A DNA stretch of 34,755 bases from Thioalkalivibrio sp. (lineage in GTDB: Bacteria; Pseudomonadota; Gammaproteobacteria; Ectothiorhodospirales; Ectothiorhodospiraceae), in the NCBI GenBank assembly GCA_011389655.1, contig JAABTX010000028.1, positions 1 to 34,755 on the forward strand, in the 5' to 3' direction. Shown here piece by piece: positions 22,642-32,712 of the stretch. The position numbers and the translations under genes were made by a program. The notes below the pieces were generated by a model. The model saw only the letters and a program-made list of their open reading frames with translations. It made no database searches and was not told the origin of the DNA. How positions within the stretch are numbered: the first letter of the stretch is position 1; every line of letters starts with the position of its first letter.

Positions 22642-23805
22642 ATGCTTTCAAGAAAGCTTCTCGCCGCCGCCGTCGCGGCCTCGCTCGTGGTTCCGGGCGT
22701 CGCCGCCGCCGAATACGACAGCATTCAGGTCGGCAACCTGTCGATCGGCGGCGCTTTGCGCGCGAACTACCGCATTGGCGATTACGACGGCACCCGCAGC
22801 GACTTCGACAAGGGCGGTGACTTTTTTCTGGATACCGCCCGGATCAACCTCGACTACGCAAGCGGACCGTGGCTCGGCAAGCTCGAGTACCGCTGGTACA
22901 GCGGTTACAACATGCTGCATACCGGCTGGGTCGGGTACGACTTCGAAAACGAGAGCCAGGTGCAGGTGGGCGTGAATCGCGTGCCCTTCGGGCCCGGCGC
23001 CTACGGTGTGTCCCAGAGCTGGTTCTTCGATCAGCACTACTATGTGGGTCTTTCGGACGACATGGACCTGGGCGTGAAGTACACCCTGCCGGCTGGCGAC
23101 TGGACCTGGGATTTCGGCTATTACCTGCAGGACGAGGGCGACTGGTCGGGCGACACCCGTGACAGCGCGCGCTACTCCTACGATGTCGTGAACGAGAGCG
23201 GCAGTGGCTACGAGGAGCGCAACCAGGTCAACCTCCGCGGCATCTACAGCCTGCCGAACGTCGCGGTCGATACCGACATCGGCTTCTCGGCGCAGTACGG
23301 CGAGCTGGACAGCAAGGGCCCGCAGGGTGACGGCGATCACTACGCGTTGTCCCTGCACATGGTGAACAAGTGGGACAACTGGACGCTGGCCTCCCAGCTG
23401 ACGGGCTACACCTTCGATGTGTCCGCGGACCAGCCGCTCGGCACCGATGAGCTTGTCCAGTTCGGCGCCTTCGACTTCCCGAATACCGTGGCGGCGGAGG
23501 GCTACATTCCGGCTGTATCGCTCAGCTACTTCCTGGAGACCCCGACGATCCCGTGGCTGGACTTCGTGATCCCCTATGCGGAGTACAGCGCCATCCTGAA
23601 GCGGGAGAGCGACTTCAACGACAGCAATCTCGCCGTGCTGGGCGCGGCCTGGGGTCGCGGCAACTGGTACATCTACAGTGAGTTCGCCTTCTCCGACGGC
23701 AACGAGTTCGTCGGTGGGGACACCGCGTTTGGTGACCGTCTGGGTGCCAACGAAGATGACGACTGGCTGACGCGCTTCAACATCAACCTCGGTTACTATT
23801 TCTGA
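22642..23805 (+). CDS. Outer membrane beta-barrel porin
   Basis: 387-aa outer membrane protein. A signal peptide (MLSRKLLAAAVAASLVVPG, cleavage after VAAA) is followed by alternating hydrophobic/polar strands rich in aromatic residues (for example LGKLEYRWYSGYNML, YEERNQVNLRGIYSL) with acidic loops. The protein ends in NINLGYYF; a C-terminal Phe is the usual BAM recognition signal. GGAG lies 8 nt before the ATG. The barrel resembles porins annotated only as putative porin; specificity is unknown. It is divergent from the marR operon and could be the outer-membrane entry for its substrate, but the shared spacer is the only evidence. An intrinsic terminator follows. Confidence 0.88.
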   Translation: MLSRKLLAAAVAASLVVPGVAAAEYDSIQVGNLSIGGALRANYRIGDYDGTRSDFDKGGDFFLDTARINLDYASGPWLGKLEYRWYSGYNMLHTGWVGYDFENESQVQVGVNRVPFGPGAYGVSQSWFFDQHYYVGLSDDMDLGVKYTLPAGDWTWDFGYYLQDEGDWSGDTRDSARYSYDVVNESGSGYEERNQVNLRGIYSLPNVAVDTDIGFSAQYGELDSKGPQGDGDHYALSLHMVNKWDNWTLASQLTGYTFDVSADQPLGTDELVQFGAFDFPNTVAAEGYIPAVSLSYFLETPTIPWLDFVIPYAEYSAILKRESDFNDSNLAVLGAAWGRGNWYIYSEFAFSDGNEFVGGDTAFGDRLGANEDDDWLTRFNINLGYYF

Positions 23806-23850
23806 CCGCAGCGATTCCGCGCCGCGGTCGGGCGGAATCGCTTCTTCCCG

Positions 23851-23879
23851 GGCCCGCGCCGTATGGCGCGGGCCTTTTT
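23851..23879 (+). terminator. Intrinsic terminator after porin
   Basis: GGCCCGCGCC-GTAT-GGCGCGGGCC, a perfect 10-bp stem, then TTTTT; 45 bp after the stop codon. Confidence 0.93.
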
Positions 23880-23958
23880 ACTTGAGGGTCCTCTCCACCC
23901 GTCGCGAGCCCCCCTGCGGCACGCTGTGATCGCCGGGGGTGACGCGAAACCGAGACGG

Positions 23959-25332
23959 TTAGCCCCGTCCGGGCTGCGGTACGCGATCCGGATTCGCGAC
24001 GCGCATCATGAGCAGGGCGAGCAGGATCGCCGGCAAGCCGATCGCCGCTGCGAAGATGAAGAACCAGGACCAGCCGACGGCCTCGGCCAGCAGGCCGGTG
24101 AAGCCGGCGAGGAACTGCCCGGGAAGGGTCATCACGGAGCTGAACAGCGCGTACTGGGTGGCGGTGTAGGCGCTGTTGGTCAGGCTCGAGAGGTAGGCGA
24201 TGAAGACCGAGATCGCAAGCCCGCCGCTGATGTTGTCCGCGATGATCGCGAAGACCAGCCCGTAGAGCTCGGGTCCCAGTGCGGCCAGCCAGGAGAAGGT
24301 CAGATTGGTCAGCGGCGCGAGCACCGCGGTGAAGATCAGCATGCGCATGATCCCGAAGCGCATCACCAGGAGCCCGCCGAGTGCGGCCCCGGTGAGCGTC
24401 ATCGCAAGCCCGAAGGCCGCGGCCACGTTGGCGATCTCGCCCTTGGTGAAGCCCAGGTCGAGATAGAAGGGATTCGCCATCACGCCCATGAAGATGTCGC
24501 TGATGCGGAAAGTGGCGATGAACAGCAGTACCGCGATCGCGGTCAGGCCGAAGCGCTGCCAGAAGTCCGCGAACGGCCCGACCACCGCGCCGATGAACCA
24601 GGCCGTGAGGTCGCGACGCCAGCCCCGGTGGTGGGTACGGTCGAGGTAGTCGACCACCCGCTGTTCCAGCTGCCGGGTCTGCCGGTCGATGCCGACCTCG
24701 GGCTCGCGGATGATCAGTGTGGTCACGATCCCCACCGCCATCAGCGCGGCCATGGTCCCGTAGGCCGGACCCCAGTCCCAGCCTGCGGCGATGTGCAGCG
24801 CTCCGGCGCCGGCTGCGAGCAGCGCAACCCGATACCCGAAGACGTAGGTCGCCGCCATCGCGCCCTGGCGGTCGCGCGTTACCGCCTCGATGCGGTAGGC
24901 GTCGATCGCGATGTCCTGGGTCGCGGAACCGAAGGCCGCCAGCACCGCCCAGACCGCAACCAGCCAGAGCTGCTCGCGCGGATCGGTCAGGGCGATGCCG
25001 GCCAGCGCGAGCGCGATCACCCCCTGTGCGAGCAGCATCCAGGCACGGCGGCGCCCGAACCAGCGGGTCAGCAGCGGCAGTTGCAGGCGATCGACGATCG
25101 GGGCCCAGAAGACCTTGATGCTGTGGGCCATGCCGACCCAGCTCAGGAAGCCGATCGCGGCCAGTTCCACCCCGAGGTCGCGCAGCCAGGCGGTGAAGGT
25201 GCCGCCGACCAGCAGCAGCGGCAGCCCCGCCGAGAACCCGAGGAACAGCATCCCGATGACCCGCGGGTTCCGGTACACCGCGAGCGCTTCGCGCCAGTCG
25301 TGCTGTCCCGGCTTCGGCGCGGTATCGTTCAT
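23959..25332 (-). CDS. AmpG-like MFS permease (muropeptide uptake)
   Basis: 457-aa major facilitator protein with 12 or more predicted membrane helices. The N-terminal sequence YRNPRVIGMLFLGFSAGLP, the motif FWAPIVDRLQLPLL and the GSATQDIAIDAYRIE segment are characteristic of AmpG permeases, which bring anhydro-muropeptides into the cytoplasm for cell wall recycling. The ATG at 25332 (MNDTAPKPGQ) is used because the upstream frame consists of repeat sequence; it has no strong Shine-Dalgarno. It stands alone, facing away from exonuclease III's terminal region, with a palindromic element just upstream. No beta-lactamase or amidase gene is adjacent. Family call is good; substrate is inferred. 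Confidence 0.85.
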   Translation of the reverse strand: MNDTAPKPGQHDWREALAVYRNPRVIGMLFLGFSAGLPLLLVGGTFTAWLRDLGVELAAIGFLSWVGMAHSIKVFWAPIVDRLQLPLLTRWFGRRRAWMLLAQGVIALALAGIALTDPREQLWLVAVWAVLAAFGSATQDIAIDAYRIEAVTRDRQGAMAATYVFGYRVALLAAGAGALHIAAGWDWGPAYGTMAALMAVGIVTTLIIREPEVGIDRQTRQLEQRVVDYLDRTHHRGWRRDLTAWFIGAVVGPFADFWQRFGLTAIAVLLFIATFRISDIFMGVMANPFYLDLGFTKGEIANVAAAFGLAMTLTGAALGGLLVMRFGIMRMLIFTAVLAPLTNLTFSWLAALGPELYGLVFAIIADNISGGLAISVFIAYLSSLTNSAYTATQYALFSSVMTLPGQFLAGFTGLLAEAVGWSWFFIFAAAIGLPAILLALLMMRVANPDRVPQPGRG

Positions 25333-25355
25333 GCGCGTGTGCCCGGCTTCGATGT

Positions 25356-25443
25356 GGTGGCCCGCCCCGCGGGACGCCGTGAATACCTCCCTGTGGGCCT
25401 GACGGCCGCATCCCTGCGGCCGACACCCGCGAGCCGGGCCACC
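25356..25443. repeat. Palindromic element: second copy of the 52-bp core with different arms
   Basis: Arms 25356-25373 and 25426-25443 (18 bp, 16 paired) enclose a 52-bp core (25374-25425) that matches the core at 16370-16421 at about 45 of 52 positions. The inner hairpin is GGCCGCATCCCTGCGGCC here and GGCAGCATCCCTGCTGCC in the other copy, a compensatory change. It lies upstream of the ampG-like gene. Confidence 0.8.
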
Positions 25444-25532
25444 GCACCGAAGCCCACGGCGCCGCAACTTATCCAGGGAACCCCTGACCGCCGAGAAGGT
25501 CCGCCTTCAGCGGGCGGGGTGTGCAAGTCGGT

Positions 25533-25563
25533 GTAGGGTGGGTGAAGCGCAGCGCACCCACCC
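25533..25563. repeat. Short palindromic repeat GTAGGGTGGGTGAAGC..
   Basis: GTAGGGTGGGTGAAGCGCAG.. runs to GCACCCACCC and forms an inverted repeat related to, but distinct from, the 108-bp GTAGGGTGGGCAAAACG unit. It lies between ampG and xth. The remainder of 25333-25596 shows no gene. Confidence 0.6.
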
Positions 25564-25596
25564 ACCGGCGTCGCGACCAGCCCCCACGACCGCCGT

Positions 25597-26376
25597 TCAA
25601 CCCCCCGGCTCAAAATCGTAGTCGATCCAGAACGGCGCATGATCCGAGAACCGCTGGTCCTTGAAGATCACCGGATCCCGTGCGGTGGCGGCGAGCGCGG
25701 GCGTTGCCACCTGGTAGTCGATGCGCCAGCCCACGTTCTTCGCCCAGGCCTGGCCGCGGTTCGACCACCAGGTGTACTGCTCCGGGCGCTGGTCGAGTCT
25801 TCGAAAGACGTCGACCAGTCCCGCCTCGCCGAAGACCCGGTCCATCCAGGCACGCTCTTCCGGCAGGAAACCGGAATTCTTCCGGTTCGACTTCCAGTTC
25901 TTCAGATCGATCTCGCGGTGCGCGATGTTCCAGTCGCCGCAGATCAGCCACTCGCGCTCGTCCTTCGCCCGCTGCGCGAGCCAGGGCAGGAAGAAGTCCA
26001 GGAAGCGATACTTGGACTCCTGCCGGTGGTCGCCCGACGAGCCCGACGGCAGGTAAAGCGAAACGACGGAGAGTTCGCCGAAGCGCATCTCGACGTAGCG
26101 ACCCTCGCGGTCGGCCTCCTCGAGGCCGCAGTGCGTGATCACCGCGTCGGGCTGTACCCGGCTGTAGAGGGCCACGCCGCTGTAGCCGGGCCTCTCGGCA
26201 TCGACATAGGCGCAGTGGTAGCCCGCCGGGTGGAAGACGGGGTCGGCCAGCTGCTCGATGCGCGCCCGCGTCTCCTGCAGGCAGACGACGTCGGCATCCG
26301 CCTCGGGCAGCCACTCGAAGAAGCCCTTGCGGGCGGCGGCACGGATGCCGTTCGCGTTCATGCTGAGTACACGCAT
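25597..26376 (-). CDS. xth: Exodeoxyribonuclease III / AP endonuclease
   Basis: 259-aa DNA repair enzyme that cuts at abasic sites and trims 3' ends. All catalytic elements are present: [10 protein letters not shown] (Asn), VCLQETRA (metal-binding Glu), [25 protein letters not shown] (Asp/Asn pair), VGWRIDYQV and [12 protein letters not shown] (catalytic Asp-His). These residues rule out a catalytically dead Crc-type protein, which shares the fold and is also often placed beside pyrE. The ATG at 26376 ([10 protein letters not shown]) is the family start; upstream codons come from repeat DNA. It is divergent from pyrE across a hairpin-rich spacer. Confidence 0.94.
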   Translation of the reverse strand: MRVLSMNANGIRAAARKGFFEWLPEADADVVCLQETRARIEQLADPVFHPAGYHCAYVDAERPGYSGVALYSRVQPDAVITHCGLEEADREGRYVEMRFGELSVVSLYLPSGSSGDHRQESKYRFLDFFLPWLAQRAKDEREWLICGDWNIAHREIDLKNWKSNRKNSGFLPEERAWMDRVFGEAGLVDVFRRLDQRPEQYTWWSNRGQAWAKNVGWRIDYQVATPALAATARDPVIFKDQRFSDHAPFWIDYDFEPGG

Positions 26377-26426
26377 GGGGCGGAAAGATACTCGCGCCGG
26401 GGTCCCCGGGGAAGGGCAAAGGCCTT

Positions 26427-26525
26427 GGAGTGCGGGAGCCTGCTCCCGCTTTGGGTTGCGGAAGCTCGCTTCCGCGGCAGGAGGCGAGCCTCCTGCGGGA
26501 AAGCGGCGGCAGGCCGCCGCACTCC
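26427..26525. repeat. Array of four perfect hairpins enclosed by a closing stem
   Basis: Four consecutive hairpins with 2-nt loops: GCGGGAGC-CT-GCTCCCGC (26432-26449), GCGGAAGC-TC-GCTTCCGC (26458-26475), GCAGGAGGC-GA-GCCTCCTGC (26477-26496) and GCGGCGGC-AG-GCCGCCGC (26503-26520). GGAGTGCGG (26427-26435) can also pair with CCGCACTCC (26517-26525) to close the whole block. It is in the spacer between divergent xth and pyrE. The hairpins are REP-like. Confidence 0.8.
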
Positions 26526-26581
26526 CGGGGCGCCGGGAACCTGTCGGTGTGCGACAATCAGGCCTTTTCGGGATCTCGCTC

Positions 26582-27217
26582 ATGTCCGCGAAGGAATTTC
26601 TTGCCTACTGTCTCGAACGCGACGTGCTGCGCTTCGGGGAGTTCACGCTGAAGTCGGGCCGCGTGAGCCCGTACTTCTTCAACGCCGGCCTGTTCAACCG
26701 CGGTTCCGACCTCGCGCGCCTCGGGCGCTACTACGCCGAGGCGATCACCCGCAGCGGGCTCGAGTTCGACCTGGTCTTCGGGCCGGCCTACAAGGGCATC
26801 CCGCTGGCCGCGTCCGTCGCGATCGCACTGCATACCGAGCACGGGCGCGACCTGCCGTGGGCCTTCAACCGCAAGGAGGCGAAGGACCACGGCGAGGGGG
26901 GCAACGTGGTCGGCGCGCCATTGCGCGGGCGGGTGCTGATCATCGACGACGTGATCACCGCCGGCACCGCGATCCGGGAGGCGGTGGAGCTCATCCGCGC
27001 CGCAGGTGCGGAGCCGGTCGGGGTCGCGATCGCGCTGGATCGTGAGGAGCGCGGACGGGGCGACCGCTCGGCGATCCAGGAACTCGAGGCCGGGGCCGGC
27101 CTGCGGGTGATCCGCGTCGCCCGTCTGACGGACCTGATTGCGATGCTCGAGGCGGACGCGCGGGACCCGAAGCACCTGGCGGCGCTGAGGGCCTACCGGG
27201 AGCAGTACGGGGTCTGA
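26582..27217 (+). CDS. pyrE: Orotate phosphoribosyltransferase
   Basis: 211-aa type I phosphoribosyltransferase that converts orotate and PRPP to OMP. The PRPP-binding motif is [17 protein letters not shown], the N-terminal hood has [16 protein letters not shown], and the catalytic loop has [13 protein letters not shown] with the flexible-loop Lys and His. Length matches E. coli PyrE (213 aa). The start [14 protein letters not shown] is the family start. pyrD is 25 kb away in the window and none of the other pyrimidine genes is adjacent. A GGGGACAG palindrome with a T-run follows 15 bp after the stop codon and should act as terminator. Confidence 0.96.
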   Translation: MSAKEFLAYCLERDVLRFGEFTLKSGRVSPYFFNAGLFNRGSDLARLGRYYAEAITRSGLEFDLVFGPAYKGIPLAASVAIALHTEHGRDLPWAFNRKEAKDHGEGGNVVGAPLRGRVLIIDDVITAGTAIREAVELIRAAGAEPVGVAIALDREERGRGDRSAIQELEAGAGLRVIRVARLTDLIAMLEADARDPKHLAALRAYREQYGV

Positions 27218-27232
27218 GCGGAGTGGTGCCCC

Positions 27233-27262
27233 GGGGACAGATTGATAAATCTGTCCCCTTTT
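27233..27262 (+). terminator. GGGGACAG palindrome as pyrE terminator
   Basis: GGGGACAGATT-GATA-AATCTGTCCCC (11-bp stem) followed by TTTT, 15 bp after the pyrE stop. Confidence 0.8.
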
Positions 27263-27309
27263 CCCTACTTTTCCCTTTCCTCCCGTCCCCCGCGGTAACC
27301 ACCGGGTTA

Positions 27310-27336
27310 TTGCAAAGCCCGCTGCGCTTCTATAGC
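27310..27336 (+). promoter_or_regulatory. Probable thiC promoter
   Basis: TTGCAA (27310-27315) and TATAGC (27331-27336) with a 15-bp spacer; ATTGCA one base upstream gives 16 bp. It lies directly before the TPP aptamer, so the transcript would begin close to 27343. Confidence 0.45.
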
Positions 27337-27349
27337 GTGCTGGGCGTAC

Positions 27350-29381
<2,032 letters not shown>

Positions 29382-29398
29382 GCACAGTGCGGTGCCGC

Positions 29399-29422
29399 GG
29401 GGACAGATTTGAAATCTGTCCC
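29399..29422. repeat. GGGGACAG palindrome after thiC
   Basis: GGGACAGATTT-G-AAATCTGTCCC (11-bp arms), 18 bp after the thiC stop. Unlike the copies at 14179 and 27233 it lacks a T-run, so termination is less sure. Confidence 0.7.
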
Positions 29423-29481
29423 GGCCTCCCGTGATACTCGGACATCAGAATCGCTCGGTGGGCGGGCCCAGGAACGCGGGA

Positions 29482-29913
29482 ATGGACACGATGTCTCTAC
29501 GGAAACGCAGCGCCGGCCCTGGCACCGCGGTGCTCGTCCTGTCGCTGGTCGGCCTCCTGCTGGGCGGCTGCGCTGCGGTGGAGAAGGACAAGCGTGTGCT
29601 TGGCCTCGACGCGACCACGAGGGCCTATCTCGCCGCACTGCGCTGGAGTGACTTCGAGGGCGCCGTCGCGTTCCTGCCTCCGGAAACGCGGCCGCAGGAA
29701 TTGCCCGGGATGTTCACCGACCTGCGTATCACGCGCTACGAGGTCCTGCGGCCGCCGGTGATGCTGTCGGAGACGCGGGCGACCCAGACCGTCGGAATCG
29801 AGTATCTCTACGAGTACAGGCAGATCGTTGAGAAGATCACCGACCGCCAGTCATGGCGCTGGGACGACGAGGCGCAGACCTGGTGGCTCGAATCGGGTTT
29901 GCCCGATTTCTGA
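29482..29913 (+). CDS. Small lipoprotein of unknown function
   Basis: 143-aa predicted lipoprotein. A basic N-terminus and hydrophobic span (TAVLVLSLVGLLLGGC) end in lipobox LGGC, so the mature protein should begin with the lipidated Cys. The mature part has TTRAYLAALRWSDFEGAVAFLPPE, resembling alpha+beta cone folds of the NTF2/SnoaL kind, and a C-terminal QSWRWDDEAQTWWLESGLP. I do not recognise a named family. The ATG at 29482 has AGGA 8 nt upstream; ATG 29491 is an alternative. It follows thiC by 100 bp and converges on another lipoprotein gene. Confidence 0.75.
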   Translation: MDTMSLRKRSAGPGTAVLVLSLVGLLLGGCAAVEKDKRVLGLDATTRAYLAALRWSDFEGAVAFLPPETRPQELPGMFTDLRITRYEVLRPPVMLSETRATQTVGIEYLYEYRQIVEKITDRQSWRWDDEAQTWWLESGLPDF

Positions 29914-29953
29914 TGCCGGGGGTGGCCGGAAGCCGGTCATCATGGCTGAACGA

Positions 29954-30505
29954 TCACGGCAGACGCAGGCTGGCGACCGCACCGAGGGCCTGCCGGATCT
30001 GCTCGATGCTCGGCGGACGCACTTCGTGGGCGCGTGCGTAGGACCCCACGCAGGTCAACCGCAGGACATCCGGCTGCTCGGCGCTGGACAGCCACAGGTG
30101 ATGGCCCCGCCACATCCAGGTGTTGCCGCCGCTGTCATAGCCCGCGCGCAGGCCGGCGCGCATCAAACCGCCGTCCGGAATCCGCTGTCGGGCGAAGTCG
30201 TCCATGCCCTGAACCCGGATCACCTCGAAACGCCCCGGTTCCACCGTCTGGCTCCGTTCGCGGTCGAGCGTGTTCACCTCGAGGTTGCACGCCGGATGCC
30301 ACCAGTCCTGCCCCGCGACCACACTGCCGCGCTGCAGCCAGACGCGCGTGCGCCCCGCCGGAATCGTGATTGGCTGGTGAATCTCCAGCACCGATCCCTC
30401 CGGGACCGGGTAAAAGGGAGAGGCCGGATCGGGCTCGACCTCGACCAGCGCGCAGCCGGACAGGGTCAGTACGGCAATCAGCAGCAAAGGGATTGGTGGC
30501 ATCAT
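29954..30505 (-). CDS. Lipoprotein of unknown function
   Basis: 183-aa predicted lipoprotein with signal MMPPIPLLLIAVLTLSGC (lipobox LSGC, Cys 18). The mature region has a beta-rich pattern: VLEIHQPITIPAGRTRVWLQ, then GQDWWHPACNLEVNTL, and later WMWRGHHLWLSS and RLTCVGSYA. The two non-lipid cysteines (PAC, LTC) could form a disulfide. GGAGG lies 7-11 nt before the ATG (or before the second ATG, three bases on). It stands alone between a convergent lipoprotein gene and a REP pair. No family is recognised. Confidence 0.75.
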   Translation of the reverse strand: MMPPIPLLLIAVLTLSGCALVEVEPDPASPFYPVPEGSVLEIHQPITIPAGRTRVWLQRGSVVAGQDWWHPACNLEVNTLDRERSQTVEPGRFEVIRVQGMDDFARQRIPDGGLMRAGLRAGYDSGGNTWMWRGHHLWLSSAEQPDVLRLTCVGSYARAHEVRPPSIEQIRQALGAVASLRLP

Positions 30506-30554
30506 GGCTTTCCTCCCATGGTCTCTTGGGGGCCCCCTCGGTGGGAGGCGGGTC

Positions 30555-30629
30555 GTGGGAGCGGCTTCCAGCCGCGATTCGGCGCTGCGTTGAGTGCCAA
30601 GTGCCATCGCGGCCGGAGGCCGTTCCCAC
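30555..30629. repeat. REP pair (GTGGGAGCGGCTTCCAGCCGC..)
   Basis: GTGGGAGCGGCTTCCAGCCGCGA at the left is matched by ATCGCGGCCGGAGGCCGTTCCCAC at the right, with 30 bp between. It belongs to the same class as 14004-14170. Confidence 0.8.
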
Positions 30630-30653
30630 AGGCAGCGCGTATCGGCATGATCG

Positions 30654-31103
30654 TCAGGTGCAGGGGACCAGCACCGATCGGGTTGTGAAGGTCGCCTGCT
30701 CGGCCACCTGCGGCACCGACACCATCTGATAGGGCCGGGTCAGCGCCTGGGTGGTGATGCATTCGGGGCCCGGTGACTGCAGCACCACCTCCACCATCAG
30801 CTCGTCATCTCCGAGTACCGCCCGATCGACCCGGATGCTGTGTCCGCCGGTGGGCTGTTCGCCCAGGAAGACGGCGATGACGCCATCGCGCTCGAAGTCC
30901 ACCGAGGGCCGAGCTCCGGTCTGCGTCGTCTCCCACAGGGATTCGAACCCATCGGGATCCGTGATCCACTCGAAGCGCGTCTCTGTCTGCAGGCTTTGCT
31001 GGCCCTGGGCCAGAACGGTGATCGGCAGTTCCTCCTCCGGAATCTCCGGACCCAGGCAACCTGCCGCCAGCAGCGGAAGCGCGAGAATCAGAAATCGGTG
31101 CAT
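30654..31103 (-). CDS. PrcB C-terminal-domain lipoprotein
   Basis: 149-aa predicted lipoprotein. The signal MHRFLILALPLLAAGC ends in lipobox LAAGC. The conserved core is DFERDGVIAVFLGEQPTGG followed by HSIRVDRAVL and a late RPYQMVSVP, which matches the PrcB C-terminal domain, first named from the PrcB subunit of a Treponema protease complex. The cysteines in GPECITT and VPCT may pair. The ATG at 31103 is chosen because the signal peptide starts there. The function here is unknown and no subtilisin-type PrtP partner is nearby. Confidence 0.75.
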   Translation of the reverse strand: MHRFLILALPLLAAGCLGPEIPEEELPITVLAQGQQSLQTETRFEWITDPDGFESLWETTQTGARPSVDFERDGVIAVFLGEQPTGGHSIRVDRAVLGDDELMVEVVLQSPGPECITTQALTRPYQMVSVPQVAEQATFTTRSVLVPCT

Positions 31104-31285
31104 CGCTGGCTCCAGTATTCGTCTTGCGGGCCATTCGGAAAGGCGCGTCGTCACGGGACCACCATACCGTTTCTGCCGCGCACCCGCTCCCCCCTCCACC
31201 GCAGGCGGGAGAGGGCAGGGCAGGCCGCGATTTCCATGCTTACTGTTACTGCACCCGTGCGTCATCCCCGACCATGAAAGAAGGG

Positions 31286-31368
31286 CGTAGGGTGGGCAAA
31301 ACGAAGTGTGCCCACCACAGGCCGCGACGGTCAGGATGGTGGCCCCGCTGCGCTTGGCCCACCCTGCG
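31286..31368. repeat. Single copy of the GTAGGGTGGGCAAAACG nested palindrome
   Basis: Same outer and inner arms as the arrays at 8977 and 34411, with a few changes (GGCCCCGC, CACCCTGCG). It fills much of the 306-bp spacer between the PrcB-domain gene and the Cache-domain gene; no gene is seen in the rest. Confidence 0.85.
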
Positions 31369-31409
31369 CCGAAGAGCGGCTCGCGGCGGGAGTGGAGAGG
31401 GCCTTCACG

Positions 31410-32357
31410 CTAACCCGTGTCACCCAGCCAGAAGCCCACCGAGCGGTCCAGAAACTCCTTCCAGGTCATGTAGTGCGAGCCGTCGCAGGAGAAGGTGAGG
31501 CTGATCATGCCGTTGAACAGATTGATCGAGGAGGAGCGCAGGTAGACGGTTTCATCGGCGAAGCGCAGGGCCTTCAGGTTCTCGAGGATCTCCGGGATCG
31601 CCTCCGCCGGCATCAGGGCAGTGTCCGGATAGGGCATCCGGGGAAAGGCGAGACAGGTGTCCGGCTCGCTCAGTGCGTCGTGGGTCAGGATGCGGTAGCG
31701 GTAGGGGTCCTCCAGCGTCCAAACGGTCGCCCGGCTGCTCGAGAAGTGCAGCACACACTGGAATACGCCGCGTTCGCTGAAGAGCTCTTCCAGCACGGAG
31801 AGCACGCTGTCCATGTCCCGGTCCATCAGGCTGTCGGTGCGCGTCTGCAGGAACACCGTGCCGCGGATCGACGGGTCGCCCTTGATCTGCCGCCACTCGG
31901 TCGATTCCTCGTACAGGTCTCCGCTGTGCGGCAGGTTCCGCAGGTCGAAGTCGGCCCCGAGGAAGCCCAGCGCGGTCCCGTCGGCTTCGCGCACCAGTTG
32001 CAGGGCCGTCAGCGAGGGGCGGCGTCCGATCAGGCTGATGTAGGCCTCGGAGAGGAGGAATCCGTCCGCAGGCACCACCTCCTTCATGTACGGCCGCTGC
32101 GAGCGGTCGCGCCCGTAGTGCTCCGGCAGCAGGCCCGCGTGCGACACGTTGTCGCAGATCTGGATGCCCCCGGTGCTCAGCGCGTAGAGATAGGTGCAGT
32201 GCGGCAGTTCCCGGATCGAATTCTGCAGGGCGGTGGTCACCGGGCCGCGTTCCGGCCACGCACCGCGCAGACGCTGTGCGATGCGATCCAGCGGTTCGTG
32301 CAGCTCCTGCTGCAGCCGCCGCCGCTGTTCGTCGATGTTGCTTCGCAGCATGTCCAT
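31410..32357 (-). CDS. PDC/Cache-type sensor-domain protein without membrane segments
   Basis: 315-aa protein. Residues about 40-150 resemble a PDC/Cache ligand-binding domain: CTYLYALSTGGIQICDNVS, YGRDRSQRPYMKEV and DGTALGFLGADFDLRNLP are typical of the extracytoplasmic sensors of chemoreceptors and kinases. Here neither a signal peptide nor a transmembrane helix is seen and no output domain follows. A charged helix (DEQRRRLQQELHEPLDRIAQRL) comes first and an unassigned second half ends MTWKEFLDRSVGFWL. The ATG at 32357 is chosen; a TTG at 32399 is possible. It is divergent from the DUF2061 gene. It may be a cytoplasmic sensor or act with a partner protein. Confidence 0.7.
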   Translation of the reverse strand: MDMLRSNIDEQRRRLQQELHEPLDRIAQRLRGAWPERGPVTTALQNSIRELPHCTYLYALSTGGIQICDNVSHAGLLPEHYGRDRSQRPYMKEVVPADGFLLSEAYISLIGRRPSLTALQLVREADGTALGFLGADFDLRNLPHSGDLYEESTEWRQIKGDPSIRGTVFLQTRTDSLMDRDMDSVLSVLEELFSERGVFQCVLHFSSSRATVWTLEDPYRYRILTHDALSEPDTCLAFPRMPYPDTALMPAEAIPEILENLKALRFADETVYLRSSSINLFNGMISLTFSCDGSHYMTWKEFLDRSVGFWLGDTG

Positions 32358-32418
32358 GGTTGTTGGTCTCGCCTGCGCCTCCCGAGTTCGTGGGGGCAAT
32401 CATTTCAAAAGTCTATAC

Positions 32419-32439
32419 AGACAATAGTTTCAATTGTCT
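32419..32439. promoter_or_regulatory. AT-rich inverted repeat in divergent promoter region
   Basis: AGACAAT-AGTTTCA-ATTGTCT (7-bp arms, 7-bp spacer) in the 139-bp spacer between the Cache-domain gene and the DUF2061 gene. The surrounding 40 bp is AT-rich, unlike the rest of the window, and includes TATACA, so this is a likely promoter/operator region. The protein that binds is unknown. Confidence 0.45.
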
Positions 32440-32496
32440 TTCAACATGGTGATCGTGGCTCGATACTACACCCAAGGAATTTGCGGGAGACAAGCC

Positions 32497-32709
32497 ATGA
32501 CAAAGACCATCTCGTTCGGCATCGTCCATTTCACGGTGGCCATCGGGGTCGTGTACGCGTTGACCGGCAGTCTCGTGATCGGGGGACTGATCGCGTTGAT
32601 CGAGCCACTGGTGAACACCGCTGCCTACCACTACCACGAAAAGGCGTGGGCCTGGTTCCGCGCGCGACCCTGCGGGCGGCAGCGCGCCGCCTGCGCGCTG
32701 GTGAGCTGA
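32497..32709 (+). CDS. DUF2061-family membrane protein
   Basis: 70-aa protein with two hydrophobic segments. The DUF2061 signature is clear: KTISFGIVHFTVAIGVVY, then ALTGSLVIGGLIALIEPLVNTAAYHYHEKAW. Members are small predicted integral membrane proteins of unknown function. The ATG at 32497 has GGGAGA 7-12 nt upstream, whereas the longer upstream frame lacks such a site. It is followed 3 bp later by the GNAT gene and so forms an operon with it. Confidence 0.85.
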   Translation: MTKTISFGIVHFTVAIGVVYALTGSLVIGGLIALIEPLVNTAAYHYHEKAWAWFRARPCGRQRAACALVS

Positions 32710-32712
32710 GCC

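Noticed and set aside
25597-26376. Crc-type (catalytically inactive) regulator next to pyrE
   Set aside because: All exonuclease III catalytic residues are present, so the enzyme call is preferred despite the similar gene order.
30930-30960. tRNA-like T-arm sequence (GGTTCGAATCC on the minus strand)
   Set aside because: It lies inside the PrcB-domain coding frame (DPDGFESLWET) and no acceptor stem, D-arm or anticodon arm can be built around it.
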